64,000 nucleotides of DNA from positions 32,670 through 96,669 of the forward strand of contig CAMCVP010000008.1 in NCBI GenBank assembly GCA_945881835.1, given 5' to 3'. Shown here piece after piece: positions 1-9,458 of this stretch. This DNA comes from Chryseobacterium gleum. GTDB lineage: Bacteria > Bacteroidota > Bacteroidia > Flavobacteriales_D > Sanyastnellaceae. The translations under genes were made by a program, and so were the position numbers. How positions within the stretch are numbered: position 1 is the first letter of the stretch; each line of letters begins with the position of its first letter. Under the pieces are notes generated by a model. The model was given only the letters and a program-made list of their open reading frames with translations, searched no databases and was not told the origin of the DNA.

Positions 1-3000
1 TTTTCGTTTCTCCGTTAGAACTCTTCGACTTCACCAAATAGATTCCTTCACTGAAATTTGAAACATCGAGCTTGTGAGAAGTGCTAAGTTTGTTTTCAGA
101 AAGAATACACTTTCCCGTTAAATCATACATCTCCACCGTCGAAAGTGTAAGCCCATCCATAGATTGCACAAACACTGACTTCTCTGACGATTGGTAAATG
201 CTTTTCACTCCACCTGCAACGTCATGTTCCAAGGTCATACATTGAATCATATTCAGGTTCGCTACCTGCGAAACAGCGTATGGCGGACAATTCGCAAGAA
301 GCACGCAACGATAATCTTTTCCTGCAGTGAACGCATTCGTGATCACTTGCATATTCGCTGTTTTCACACCTGAATAGTTGGAATCGTTAGTCAAATTCAA
401 CCATTTCTGCTGAGGGACATTAAAGTATTGCCATTGATATCTGAAGGTTGTATTCGCTGTGCCCGCACATGAGAAAAGCGCGGTAGAGTTCTCGCATGCC
501 TGCTGATTAGTCGGATGCGAAACAACATTCAGTGGACCATTGTTGCTCCAAACAATAAGTTTCTTCGGAGAAGAGTAACTCGATAAAACATTACAAGTTC
601 CTAAAACCTTGCAGCGGTAATACTTGTTGTTTAACGAAGTTGAAGGCTGAATAATACTCAAATCATTCGTGCTTACCCCATTGTAAAGACTACTGTTAGC
701 AATATTTACATAAACAGATCCTTCCAACACTTGCCATTGATACGTTATACCTACTCCATGAGCATTCACTGTAAAGTGCGCTGTATCTGAAGTACAAGCG
801 ATTGCATTGTTCGACTGACCGCTAATACTGGTGTTTACATAAAGCGTTGCGTAGTTTGAATTCGTAATTCCGCAAGCCGAAGAGGCTACTACTCTGAATT
901 GATTTCCGTTAAATGCAGACTTTGCTTTTACAGTAAGAGTGTCGTTACGAACACCAATGTAATTTCCGGAATTAGACGCAATAGATCCTGTGTTATACAG
1001 GTTCGAAGTCGCCGAAAAATTTGTTTGCATTTGCCATTGGTAGTGCACAAAATCTTCGCAGACTGTAGCAACTGAAAAATCTTCCCATCCGCCTGCGCAT
1101 ACAACTAAATCGCTTGGCTGAACAGTGAACTGCGGAAGTAATTTAATATGAATGTTTTTTGGAAATGAATAAACGGGCAAATCACCAATACATGTCGTGG
1201 TAACCTTACAACGGAAATACTTTCCTTCCAAAGTAAGATTATTCTGAACGTTTACATCTAAGCTGTCGTTGTTCACTCCTATGAATGTTGTGGATTCACT
1301 CAAATTGGAGTAAACCCCATTTGAAGCGTCTGACATTTGCCATTGGTAAGAAAGCTCAATACCACGCGCTTCAATGTTAAAATGTGCAACATCATTTCCA
1401 CACACAGTCTGATTCTTCGCTTGTTGAACAACCTTGGTTCCGATTCCAATATAAACACCCAAGGTGTCTGTGCAACCATCATTGGAAACTTTAACACCGT
1501 ATAACTGAGCACTTGATGTTAAGACAGTGTTCGGAATAACAGGCACGGTGCATGCCGAATTGGAATAAACTGTTGTCACGCCTGCTGTGTTCATAGCATC
1601 TGAGAAAACCAAATTTGCTAGGTCGAAAGAACCTGGCTTACAAATATGCTGCGGCTCCGTGGCAGATAATTCAGGAGTGGTATTAATCTGAACCGTTAAA
1701 TTCGTACTCGAAATCAAACCACAGGTCGTTGTTTTACGAATGGTGTAAATTCCCGATGTTGAAATAGCCGTTGGATTATTAACAACTGCGCCTTCAGCAT
1801 TCAAAAATGAAATTGTTCCAATGGATGAATTTGCATCAAGAACAGTTGCCGAGGTTAGGTCTACTGTATTTGGAAAACAAACAGCCGCGGGTACATTCGA
1901 CAAGGAGATACTTGGTGTGGTGTTCACCACAAGTTGACAAGCTGAAGAATAAACCAATGTTGGAGCATAAGTACCTGTTATTCTGCAGCGGAACGATCGT
2001 CCATTCATATTCTGAACGATATTCTGAACAATGAGTGTGTTCGTTGCTGTTCCTTGAAAAACCGTAGTATTAGATAACAAAGTCCACACGCCATTCACCA
2101 ACTCTTGCCATTTGTATGTTAGTCCGCAGCCTACAGCACTGCAGGTGATAGACGCATTCGTTCCCACGCAAACCACTTGATTTGCCGGAGGCTGAGTTAC
2201 AAAACTTACCGGAGCATTCGATTGAATGACAACAAAATTTGAAGAGGCTGTGCAGCCTGATGGACTTGTAACATTCAGAGAATAAGTTCCGCTCGTTGTT
2301 GCAGAATAAGTAACACCCGTGGCTCCTGAAATAATTGCTCCGTTCTTTTTCCAAACATAGGTATATCCTTCAATTGAATTGGCTGTAAACAGCGTGCTTG
2401 CCCCGTTTCCGCATAAAAGTGAGCTTGCACTTGAAATTACAGGGGTAATCGCGTAACAAAAAGAAGCAATTCCACCTGAAGAAGCCAACCAAAAAGAATT
2501 TGCTCCACTCGCAGCGATTTCAGAAATGAATTGCGAAGGAATGGATGAGTTCGAAGGTAAAAATTGTTGAACCGTTGAAAACACACTTCCCGATACCGTT
2601 CCTACCAATAAACCTTGATTTGAAGCCAAAAAATAAGTCGAGTTACTCGAAGAGTAATGTACATCTTGAATGGTCGCACTACTTCCCAAACCTTGAATTG
2701 AAATTGTAGTGAAGCCTCCCAAACTGTATTGAATGAACTTGCCGTTCGCTGCTGAAATATATACATCTCCATTACCTGAATTTACAGACAATCCTTGCAG
2801 ACTTGAACTAAATCCATCACTATCCGAAGCATCAAATAAACTCCATGAAGCATTTGACAAAATACTCATTGCGCTTGGCTCCAAAACATACAGTTCATTC
2901 TGAAGTCCTTCTTCCAAGTCAATAACATCCAATCCTGTAATGGTCGAATTCCCGCTATTTAGATTAAAAACTTCGCCGTTTGAAAATCTAAACAGACCAG

Positions 3001-3424
3001 AACCCTCAACAGTAAAATAGATCTCGGAGTTAATTTCAACAATCTTCAAAACGCGTCCTGAAGGAAAGTTATTTGTGTTTACTGAAGTGTAAGGAATCCA
3101 AGCAATTCCATTGAAATTGGCAATACCATCATCGGTAGCTGCCCAAATATTCGAATCAGTAACACGATCCATGTCATTCACAACGTCATTAGGAATTAAT
3201 GAATTGAAAGTATTGTAAGACCCCCACGTCCCAGCATTTAACGTATTCACTCCAACATCGTGACTGGCCCATACAGATCCATTCTGCATTACTTCAATTG
3301 AAGTAACGTTATTCGATAATAATGAAGAGTTTGAAATAGTGTACTTGGTGAATTGCAAGATCTCTTGGGCATGAGAGACAGAAATGGAGACCAAAACAAA
3401 AAGAGAGGCTAGAATGTTTTTCAT
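1..3424 (-). CDS. Large secreted T9SS protein (3' end cut by window edge)
   Basis: An open frame runs uninterrupted on the minus strand from an ATG at 3422-3424 to base 1, about 1141 codons; the stop lies just outside the window. The N-terminus is a signal peptide (MKNILASLFVLVSISVSHAQ). The first third resembles a two-component-regulator-type beta-propeller, with recurring 'G-x-VWA' and 'ATDDGIANFNG' blades. The rest is a series of Ig-like repeats containing paired cysteines and 'YKWQ/YQWQ' motifs. The last visible residues (SEGIYLVKS) match a type A T9SS sorting tail, so only a few residues are missing. A perfect -7 box TAACTTTG lies upstream (3440-3447, minus). The protein is probably a surface or extracellular adhesin or binding protein; its ligand is unknown. 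Confidence 0.85.
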   Translation of the reverse strand, partial: MKNILASLFVLVSISVSHAQEILQFTKYTISNSSLLSNNVTSIEVMQNGSVWASHDVGVNTLNAGTWGSYNTFNSLIPNDVVNDMDRVTDSNIWAATDDGIANFNGIAWIPYTSVNTNNFPSGRVLKIVEINSEIYFTVEGSGLFRFSNGEVFNLNSGNSTITGLDVIDLEEGLQNELYVLEPSAMSILSNASWSLFDASDSDGFSSSLQGLSVNSGNGDVYISAANGKFIQYSLGGFTTISIQGLGSSATIQDVHYSSSNSTYFLASNQGLLVGTVSGSVFSTVQQFLPSNSSIPSQFISEIAASGANSFWLASSGGIASFCYAITPVISSASSLLCGNGASTLFTANSIEGYTYVWKKNGAIISGATGVTYSATTSGTYSLNVTSPSGCTASSNFVVIQSNAPVSFVTQPPANQVVCVGTNASITCSAVGCGLTYKWQELVNGVWTLLSNTTVFQGTATNTLIVQNIVQNMNGRSFRCRITGTYAPTLVYSSACQLVVNTTPSISLSNVPAAVCFPNTVDLTSATVLDANSSIGTISFLNAEGAVVNNPTAISTSGIYTIRKTTTCGLISSTNLTVQINTTPELSATEPQHICKPGSFDLANLVFSDAMNTAGVTTVYSNSACTVPVIPNTVLTSSAQLYGVKVSNDGCTDTLGVYIGIGTKVVQQAKNQTVCGNDVAHFNIEARGIELSYQWQMSDASNGVYSNLSESTTFIGVNNDSLDVNVQNNLTLEGKYFRCKVTTTCIGDLPVYSFPKNIHIKLLPQFTVQPSDLVVCAGGWEDFSVATVCEDFVHYQWQMQTNFSATSNLYNTGSIASNSGNYIGVRNDTLTVKAKSAFNGNQFRVVASSACGITNSNYATLYVNTSISGQSNNAIACTSDTAHFTVNAHGVGITYQWQVLEGSVYVNIANSSLYNGVSTNDLSIIQPSTSLNNKYYRCKVLGTCNVLSSYSSPKKLIVWSNNGPLNVVSHPTNQQACENSTALFSCAGTANTTFRYQWQYFNVPQQKWLNLTNDSNYSGVKTANMQVITNAFTAGKDYRCVLLANCPPYAVSQVANLNMIQCMTLEHDVAGGVKSIYQSSEKSVFVQSMDGLTLSTVEMYDLTGKCILSENKLSTSHKLDVSNFSEGIYLVKSKSSNGETK

Positions 3425-3439
3425 GGAAATTATTTTGAA

Positions 3440-3447
3440 CAAAGTTA
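3440..3447 (-). promoter_or_regulatory. Bacteroidota -7 box (TAACTTTG)
   Basis: A perfect match to the Bacteroidota sigma -7 consensus TAnnTTTG lies on the minus strand, 16 bases upstream of the start of the large secreted protein. A TTTG -33 candidate sits 25 nt further upstream, which is longer than usual, so the assignment rests mainly on the -7 box. Confidence 0.4.
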
Positions 3448-3648
3448 GAACAGTTCAATCAGACCTAAGCACCAAAGTCTGATGATAAGAATTTAATAAA
3501 ATTTGCATTCTCATCTTCACATTATGACGCCAATATGAATTAAATGTTAAGAGAACGTGACCTAAAATTATAACATATCCTTAATGCGCAAGATGTGGCT
3601 AAAAAGGAACCCTACTATAATTTTACACGCCAAATAATATTCCTTTTT

Positions 3649-6486
3649 ATGCGCATTAAACATCTCCTTTTATTGACCATTTCCATCTTTTTTGGACAAG
3701 CAATATTTGCACAAGATGCAATTTTCGGAACAGTTATGGACTCTACCGAAAACAAACCTATTTACGGAGCCTTAGTTGTTATTGATGATGGCTCGGCTGG
3801 ATTTGGCGCACAAACCGATTTCGACGGAAAATTCTACATTCAAGGTATACCTCCGGGAATTCACTCGGTAACCATTACCATTTTTGGTTTTACGACCAAA
3901 AAATTCAATAGCGTTCAAGTTAGAACTGGAGGAAAGACAGATTTAGGAGTAATTAACATGAAGTCAGATGCTTTCAAGCTTGGCGGATTTGAAATTATTG
4001 CTGAACGTGTAACCGGAAACGAAGCGGCCGTGCTTTCTGAAATGAAAGGATTAGATGTAATTGCCGTTGGTATTTCTTCAGAGCAAATTAAGAAAAGTCC
4101 AGACGTAAATGCTGCGGAATCTGTAAAAAGATTACCCGGTGTAAATATTAGCGAAGGACGATTTGCTGTTGTGCGTGGTTTATCTGAGCGTTACAATTAT
4201 GTTCTTTTCAATGAGTCGTCTATGCCAAGCTCTGAGGCAGACATGAAAGCGTTTGCCTTCGATATCTTTCCCAGCTCTGTTATTGACCGCATTATTGTTT
4301 CAAAAACAGCTTCTCCGGATTTACCTGGTGAATTTGCGGGTGGTGTCTTCAAAATATTCTCGAAGACCATTCCAGATAAGAATTTCATTCATGTAAATTA
4401 TTCAAACTCTGTAAGATCACAAACTACGTTCAACCCTTTTTATGAGCAAGACAATGGAAGGTTTGGCGCTTTTGGATATGACGACGGAACATACTCACTT
4501 CCAACCGGTGCTGAATCAGATATTCAAACATTGTCAGAAGGTGATCGCCTCTCATTAGGAAGTAAATTCAACAACACTTGGCTTGCTAAAGAAGGTATTG
4601 CACCGATGGACAAGCGTCTGAATTTTTCAATCGGAAGAAGAAAGGAACTCGGTGACAGTGTAACCTTCGGTTCGTTATATGCATTAATGTATTCAGATAC
4701 GCGTCAACTTTCCGAGGGAACACGTTATGTTGCTAAGCCAAGTTTAGAAGAATTGCCTTCGTTTAATTTCAATGAAAGCAATTATTTACACAGTACGCGC
4801 CTAGGATTAATGGCGAACTACGCCATTCGTATTGGAAGTAAGCACAACATCTTCTTCCGTAATTTATACAATCACCAAGGGAATATTGGATTCAACTACC
4901 GTGAAGGTTACTTGGATGAAATTGCGTCTGACGTGAAAGATTATACTTTATCGAATTCGTACAAGTCACTTTACTCTTCGCAATTAAACGGAAACCACAC
5001 CCTTTCAAAAAGCTTAAAAGCCGATTGGAGCGTTGGTTATTCGGTAACAGATAAAGATGATCCGGACACGAGAAGATACAGACAAGGTAGAGAACCAAAT
5101 TCTGAATTCGCCTATACGAACATCATTCCTTCTGCAGGTATTACGCCCTTCTCTTTCGGTAGAATTTATTCAAACTTACGCGAAAGTATTCTTACCGCTA
5201 CTGCAAATATCGCATATACACCAGAGATCAATTTCATTCCTGAATTTAAGCCAACATTCAAAGCCGGCGTGTTTTATGATTTGAAAGACAGAACTTACAA
5301 TGTAAGAAACCTAGGCTTCTATGCTCCCAATCCAATTGCTTTGGAACAACAATCATTGGAAGAGTTATTTGCCGATGCCAATTTCAATTCAGGTACCAAC
5401 GGATTTGTCTTAAACGAGGACACCAAGCCAGACTTTAGCTACACTGCAGGTAATAAGAACCTTTCGTATTTCGCAATGGCAAGCATTCCTGTTAAAAAAC
5501 ACATTGAAATCATTGGTGGTGTGCGTATTGAAAACAACACACAGTCTTTGAATTCACAATCTTTGGAGTTAATGACACCGGAAAATCCAGAAGGGTATAT
5601 TACAGTAAATAGTCCGATTGTAAGTGTTTTACCATCTGTTAACTTCACATACAAATTAGACGATAACAACTTACTTCGTGCGGCATATTCAAAAACCTTA
5701 AATCGTCCTGAATTCCGTGAGATTGCACCGTTATCTTATTTCGACTTCAATTCATTCGCTACCATCGACGGTAACCCGAATTTGAAAACACCAAGTGTAA
5801 AAAATTACGACGTGCGTTACGAGTACTATCCGAGCTACGACGAAATTGTGTCGGTAGGATTGTTCTACAAAGACTTTACGAACCCAATTGAAAATTACTT
5901 GTTGCTCCAAGCAAACCCTTCTTTCTCTTTTACCAATGCACTTTCTGCCTATAGCGCAGGTGCAGAAGTTGAAATCAGAAAAAATTTGGTAGACTGGTTC
6001 CCTGAAAATAAGATTTTAAATAAGAGTAATGTCTTGTTGAATGCTGCCTATATCAAAAGCGAGGTGCAATTCGACCCATCTATTGCCTCTCAAGGTGCTA
6101 GCAGACCTATGTTTGGTCAGTCTCCATACAGTGTGAACTTCGGTTATTACTACACCAATGATAGCGCAGATTACAACATTGCTGTATTGTACAACATCAT
6201 TGGCCCACGTATTTACATTGTGGGAAGCCGTGACATTTCTGGCTCTATCGAACGTCCAGATGTATACCAAATGCCACGTCACCAATTGGATCTTACGTTC
6301 ACCAAGAACATTAAAGAGAACTACGAACTTCGTATTGCGGTTGCGGATATCTTAAATCAAAACAACTACTTCCTTCAAGATTACAATCAAGATGGCGTTT
6401 TAGATAACAACAGTTCGGAAGATGTTGTCTTCAACAATTACAAACGAGGAAGTTACGTTACCATCGGATTTACGGTCAAACTATAA
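3649..6486 (+). CDS. TonB-dependent outer-membrane receptor
   Basis: This is an outer-membrane active transporter of about 945 residues. I chose ATG 3649 over the upstream in-frame GTG (3595) because it opens a clean signal peptide (MRIKHLLLLTISIFFGQAIFAQ region). A carboxypeptidase-D-regulatory-like beta domain follows (about residues 24-105, 'FGTVMD...FDGKFYIQGIPPG'), then the TonB plug (about 130-240, with 'KRLPGVN' and 'VVRGLSERYN') and a beta-barrel ending in an aromatic strand (GSYVTIGFTVKL). The substrate cannot be read from sequence. The next gene on the same strand encodes a highly expressed secreted beta-helix protein, and a terminator separates the two. Siderophore, peptide or glycan uptake are all possible. 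Confidence 0.9.
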   Translation: MRIKHLLLLTISIFFGQAIFAQDAIFGTVMDSTENKPIYGALVVIDDGSAGFGAQTDFDGKFYIQGIPPGIHSVTITIFGFTTKKFNSVQVRTGGKTDLGVINMKSDAFKLGGFEIIAERVTGNEAAVLSEMKGLDVIAVGISSEQIKKSPDVNAAESVKRLPGVNISEGRFAVVRGLSERYNYVLFNESSMPSSEADMKAFAFDIFPSSVIDRIIVSKTASPDLPGEFAGGVFKIFSKTIPDKNFIHVNYSNSVRSQTTFNPFYEQDNGRFGAFGYDDGTYSLPTGAESDIQTLSEGDRLSLGSKFNNTWLAKEGIAPMDKRLNFSIGRRKELGDSVTFGSLYALMYSDTRQLSEGTRYVAKPSLEELPSFNFNESNYLHSTRLGLMANYAIRIGSKHNIFFRNLYNHQGNIGFNYREGYLDEIASDVKDYTLSNSYKSLYSSQLNGNHTLSKSLKADWSVGYSVTDKDDPDTRRYRQGREPNSEFAYTNIIPSAGITPFSFGRIYSNLRESILTATANIAYTPEINFIPEFKPTFKAGVFYDLKDRTYNVRNLGFYAPNPIALEQQSLEELFADANFNSGTNGFVLNEDTKPDFSYTAGNKNLSYFAMASIPVKKHIEIIGGVRIENNTQSLNSQSLELMTPENPEGYITVNSPIVSVLPSVNFTYKLDDNNLLRAAYSKTLNRPEFREIAPLSYFDFNSFATIDGNPNLKTPSVKNYDVRYEYYPSYDEIVSVGLFYKDFTNPIENYLLLQANPSFSFTNALSAYSAGAEVEIRKNLVDWFPENKILNKSNVLLNAAYIKSEVQFDPSIASQGASRPMFGQSPYSVNFGYYYTNDSADYNIAVLYNIIGPRIYIVGSRDISGSIERPDVYQMPRHQLDLTFTKNIKENYELRIAVADILNQNNYFLQDYNQDGVLDNNSSEDVVFNNYKRGSYVTIGFTVKL

Positions 6487-6515
6487 GAAACATTCTCTTA
6501 ACATTTCGGTTACAG

Positions 6516-6546
6516 AAGCGTCATGAAAGTGGCGCTTTTTTTTTTA
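6516..6546 (+). terminator. Rho-independent terminator after the TonB receptor
   Basis: An 8-bp stem (AAGCGTCA / TGGCGCTT, one G-T pair) with a 6-nt loop is followed by a long T run. It sits 30 bases after the receptor stop codon. Confidence 0.75.
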
Positions 6547-6588
6547 TTTCTTAACGCTAGTTCTGTTACAAATCAAACAGTGTCGAAA

Positions 6589-6596
6589 TAGCTTTG
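6589..6596 (+). promoter_or_regulatory. -7 box TAGCTTTG upstream of the beta-helix protein
   Basis: This is a perfect TAnnTTTG element, 24 bases before the ATG at 6620 and after the preceding terminator, so the downstream gene has its own transcript. No clear TTTG -33 box is visible at the usual distance. Confidence 0.5.
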
Positions 6597-6619
6597 CACC
6601 AAACTAAATTATATTTATT

Positions 6620-8488
6620 ATGAAAAAACTTTTATCTATTGCCCTTTGCAGCTTAGGATTTGCTGCAAGCGCACAGCTTCAAGTGGACAACTTGGCTATC
6701 ACTAGCCCTGCTTCGTTCGCTCAACACCCATTCACCTACGTTTCTGACAACGGTGCTGGTGACACTCTTTATTCTGTTTCTGGGCACTTCGCTTACACGA
6801 ACGCTCAAGACAAGAACTTCTATTTCCGTAAGCACAACCAGTATTTGTTGTCTGGTTATGTATACGTAGATTCTTTGGTTACTTTGAACATCCCAGCAGG
6901 TACTGTTATCAAGGGTGACAAAACAACTAAGGGTACCTTAATCATCAAGCGTGGTGCTAAATTGAAGGCAATCGGAACAAACACTGATCCTATCATTTTC
7001 ACTTCTGCGGTTGTTCCTAACCCTACTGCTGTTCCTCCTGTGACTCGTGCTGCAGGTGACTGGGGTGGAATTGTTATTTGTGGTTCTGCACCAAACAACA
7101 TCAGTAGCAACGTTCAATTAGAAGGTAACTACGGTGCATTCCACGGTGGAACTAACCCAACTGACAACAGCGGAACTATCAAATTCGTTCGTATCGAATT
7201 TTCTGGTATCGCTTTGAACCCAAACCAAGAGATCAACGGTCTAACTATGGGTTCAGTTGGTTCTGGTACTGTTCTTCACCACATTCAAGTTTCTTACAAC
7301 GGTGACGACTCTTATGAGTGGTTCGGTGGAACTGTTAATACTCGTTACTTAATCGCTTACAACACTGTAGATGATATGTTCGATGCTGACAACGGTTTCT
7401 CTGGTTTCAACCAGTGGGGTATTGGTCTTTCTGACCCTAACATCGCTGACGTTTCTAAGTCTAACGGTTTCGAGTGTGATAACAACGCTGGTGGTACTAC
7501 TGCTACTCCTCGCACAAAGTGTATTTTCTCAAACTATGCACTTTTCGGTCCTTACAACCCAAACAACGCCGGTGCTGCTGTAACTTCTATCTCTTCTAAC
7601 TTCGCTTCTGCTGCTCACTTACGTCGTAGCACTCAAATTGGTGTTCACAACAGCGTATTTGTTGGATGGCCTAAAGGATTGTTATTAGATGGTACAACTA
7701 CATTATCTGATGTTGTTGCTAACACTACAGGTGCTGCTACTTCAGTTACTTTCGCTAACAATATCTTCTCTAACATTAATCCAGTTGGTGGTTCTGTTAC
7801 AGGTGGTGCATTGTATTCTACTGCTGGAACTGCTCCTGCTGGTTTCGTAATTGCTGATTGGGCTGCTGCTAACAACAACGTTGAAATCTCTTGGACTGAT
7901 CTTAAGTATCAAAACCCATACGCAACTGCATTGAACACTGCTGGTGTTGCTTTCGCACGTAACTTCGCTGCTAAGACAGGTAACCCACAAGCTTCAGGTG
8001 CTAGCTTCGCTGCTGCGCGTTTAACTACTCTTCCTACAGGTTTAGGTGCTGCTGGTTTAAGCAATTCAGTTGCTTACCGTGGTTTAGGTGGTAACTGGGG
8101 TGCTTCTGCTTTATCTCCTTGGATGAGCTTCACACCACTTACTAACAACTACGATTTAGGTAACTACGCTTCATACATGGCTCCACAAGCTGCTGCTACT
8201 GAGCGTTCTATCGAGGCTACACAATTCGATTTCGAAAACGTAGCTATCTTCCCTAACCCAGCTAACGAGCAAACAATGTTCTCAGTTGAGTTTAACAACG
8301 AAGGAACTGCTACAATTTCTATCTACAACGTAGCTGGTCAATTGGTTAGCCAAACTCGTCAAACAGTTGCTGGTGGATTAAACGAATTCTTCTTCAACAC
8401 TTCATCTTTAGAGAACGGTCTTTACATCGTTTCTATCGCTAACGGTGCAGAGGTTAAGTCGAACAACTTAATGGTTGATCACAACTAA
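6620..8488 (+). CDS. Secreted beta-helix-like T9SS cargo protein, highly expressed
   Basis: A 622-residue protein with a signal peptide (MKKLLSIALCSLGFAASAQ). The body has the look of a right-handed parallel beta-helix ('IPAGTVIKGDK', 'GTLIIKRGAKLKAIGT', 'DWGGIVICG', 'GTVLHHIQVSYNGDDSYEWFGGTV'). The C-terminus is a type A T9SS sorting domain (about 545-622, 'IFPNPANEQ' ... 'LENGLYIVSI'). Codon use differs sharply from neighbouring genes: Gly is mostly GGT, Ala GCT, Asn AAC and Phe TTC, the pattern of very highly expressed genes. It follows the TonB receptor and may work with it at the cell surface, but no enzymatic residues are recognisable. The function is unknown. Confidence 0.85.
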   Translation: MKKLLSIALCSLGFAASAQLQVDNLAITSPASFAQHPFTYVSDNGAGDTLYSVSGHFAYTNAQDKNFYFRKHNQYLLSGYVYVDSLVTLNIPAGTVIKGDKTTKGTLIIKRGAKLKAIGTNTDPIIFTSAVVPNPTAVPPVTRAAGDWGGIVICGSAPNNISSNVQLEGNYGAFHGGTNPTDNSGTIKFVRIEFSGIALNPNQEINGLTMGSVGSGTVLHHIQVSYNGDDSYEWFGGTVNTRYLIAYNTVDDMFDADNGFSGFNQWGIGLSDPNIADVSKSNGFECDNNAGGTTATPRTKCIFSNYALFGPYNPNNAGAAVTSISSNFASAAHLRRSTQIGVHNSVFVGWPKGLLLDGTTTLSDVVANTTGAATSVTFANNIFSNINPVGGSVTGGALYSTAGTAPAGFVIADWAAANNNVEISWTDLKYQNPYATALNTAGVAFARNFAAKTGNPQASGASFAAARLTTLPTGLGAAGLSNSVAYRGLGGNWGASALSPWMSFTPLTNNYDLGNYASYMAPQAAATERSIEATQFDFENVAIFPNPANEQTMFSVEFNNEGTATISIYNVAGQLVSQTRQTVAGGLNEFFFNTSSLENGLYIVSIANGAEVKSNNLMVDHN

Positions 8489-8509
8489 TATTTCTTTTCT
8501 AAGAAAGAG

Positions 8510-8540
8510 AAAAGGTGTCCGAAAGGACACCTTTTTTTTT
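8510..8540 (+). terminator. Strong terminator between convergent genes
   Basis: A perfect hairpin (AAAAGGTGTCC, loop GAAA, GGACACCTTTT) is followed by a T tract ending at 8540. The mirror-image A-rich left side lets it also stop transcription arriving on the minus strand from the methyltransferase gene. Confidence 0.9.
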
Positions 8541-8560
8541 GTGCTCAAAAACAAAAAAAA

Positions 8561-9442
8561 CTAATTCTTCCTTCCGTAATAATAAAAATTACAAGCTAGA
8601 AAATTTGCCCACTTCTTCTTTTCAACGAATCGGTCTAGAAACTTAACAGGATGCAACGTCCATGAGAAAAAGATTCTCGCCATTTTCTTCAAAATTCCAA
8701 TAGGCATTATCACAACAAAAAAGTCACGCGTAAAAAGCGCCCAAGCTGTAAACGGACCGGAACAGATTCCCTTTTCAACCAATGTAAATCCGTGACGTTC
8801 AAACAACGCTTCTATACCACTAATGGTGTAGCGCTGATAGTCCCAAGGGGCCATGTGATAAGCGCGCATGAACGGAATCTCAGCATAGACGACGCCACCC
8901 TTCTTCAATACACGAAACATCTCAGCTACAGCCTTATCTGGGTTCTTAACGTGCTCTAATACCGAAGAAGACAAATAGGCGTCTACTGATTCAGAGGCAA
9001 TCGGCAACTCTTCTGCATCTCCAATAATTTCTACCTTCCCCCTTGTGGGTAATCCTAACTTCAAAATAGTCTTGTAACTCGAAAATGCTGAAATGAAAAT
9101 CTTTTCTATGCCAGCACCCAAATTCAGAACAATCTTATTCGAATCATCTGGATTTACATCTTGAAGTAACTTCCGAATACAACGTTTACTGGAATTCGAC
9201 CACAAACGTTCTTCCGGCGTGGGTAATTTACGTTTGTTGAATTGTTGCGGTTTGTATTCACCATTTTCATAATAATCACGTAAAGCATGCGATTCCCTTA
9301 ACAACACGTCACTGTTGCTTATCTGCATATATTCAGACTTGCAAGCAGTGCATTGCAAATTGTTGCTTTGCTCCAATAACTGGGCGTGACAAGCAGGACA
9401 AACTCGAATGAGTTCAACCTTTTTTAATTTTTCCATAAACAT
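8561..9442 (-). CDS. SAM-dependent methyltransferase with zinc-ribbon N-terminus
   Basis: A 293-residue protein. The N-terminal 40 residues form a Trm112-like zinc ribbon (CPACHAQLL ... CTACKSEY). A class I methyltransferase of the type 11 family follows: glycine motif 'VLNLGAGIEK', acidic motif 'VEIIGDAEELPIASESVDA', then 'SSVLEHVKNPDKAVAEMFRVLKKGG'. It is the last gene of the minus-strand operon after wza and wzc-like genes, 17 bases behind the tyrosine kinase. That context suggests modification of a sugar, lipid carrier or exopolysaccharide product. The start may be the third codon (MEKLKK). The exact substrate is unknown. Confidence 0.8.
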   Translation of the reverse strand: MFMEKLKKVELIRVCPACHAQLLEQSNNLQCTACKSEYMQISNSDVLLRESHALRDYYENGEYKPQQFNKRKLPTPEERLWSNSSKRCIRKLLQDVNPDDSNKIVLNLGAGIEKIFISAFSSYKTILKLGLPTRGKVEIIGDAEELPIASESVDAYLSSSVLEHVKNPDKAVAEMFRVLKKGGVVYAEIPFMRAYHMAPWDYQRYTISGIEALFERHGFTLVEKGICSGPFTAWALFTRDFFVVIMPIGILKKMARIFFSWTLHPVKFLDRFVEKKKWANFLACNFYYYGRKN

Positions 9443-9458
9443 TATTGTGTTTTTTTTC

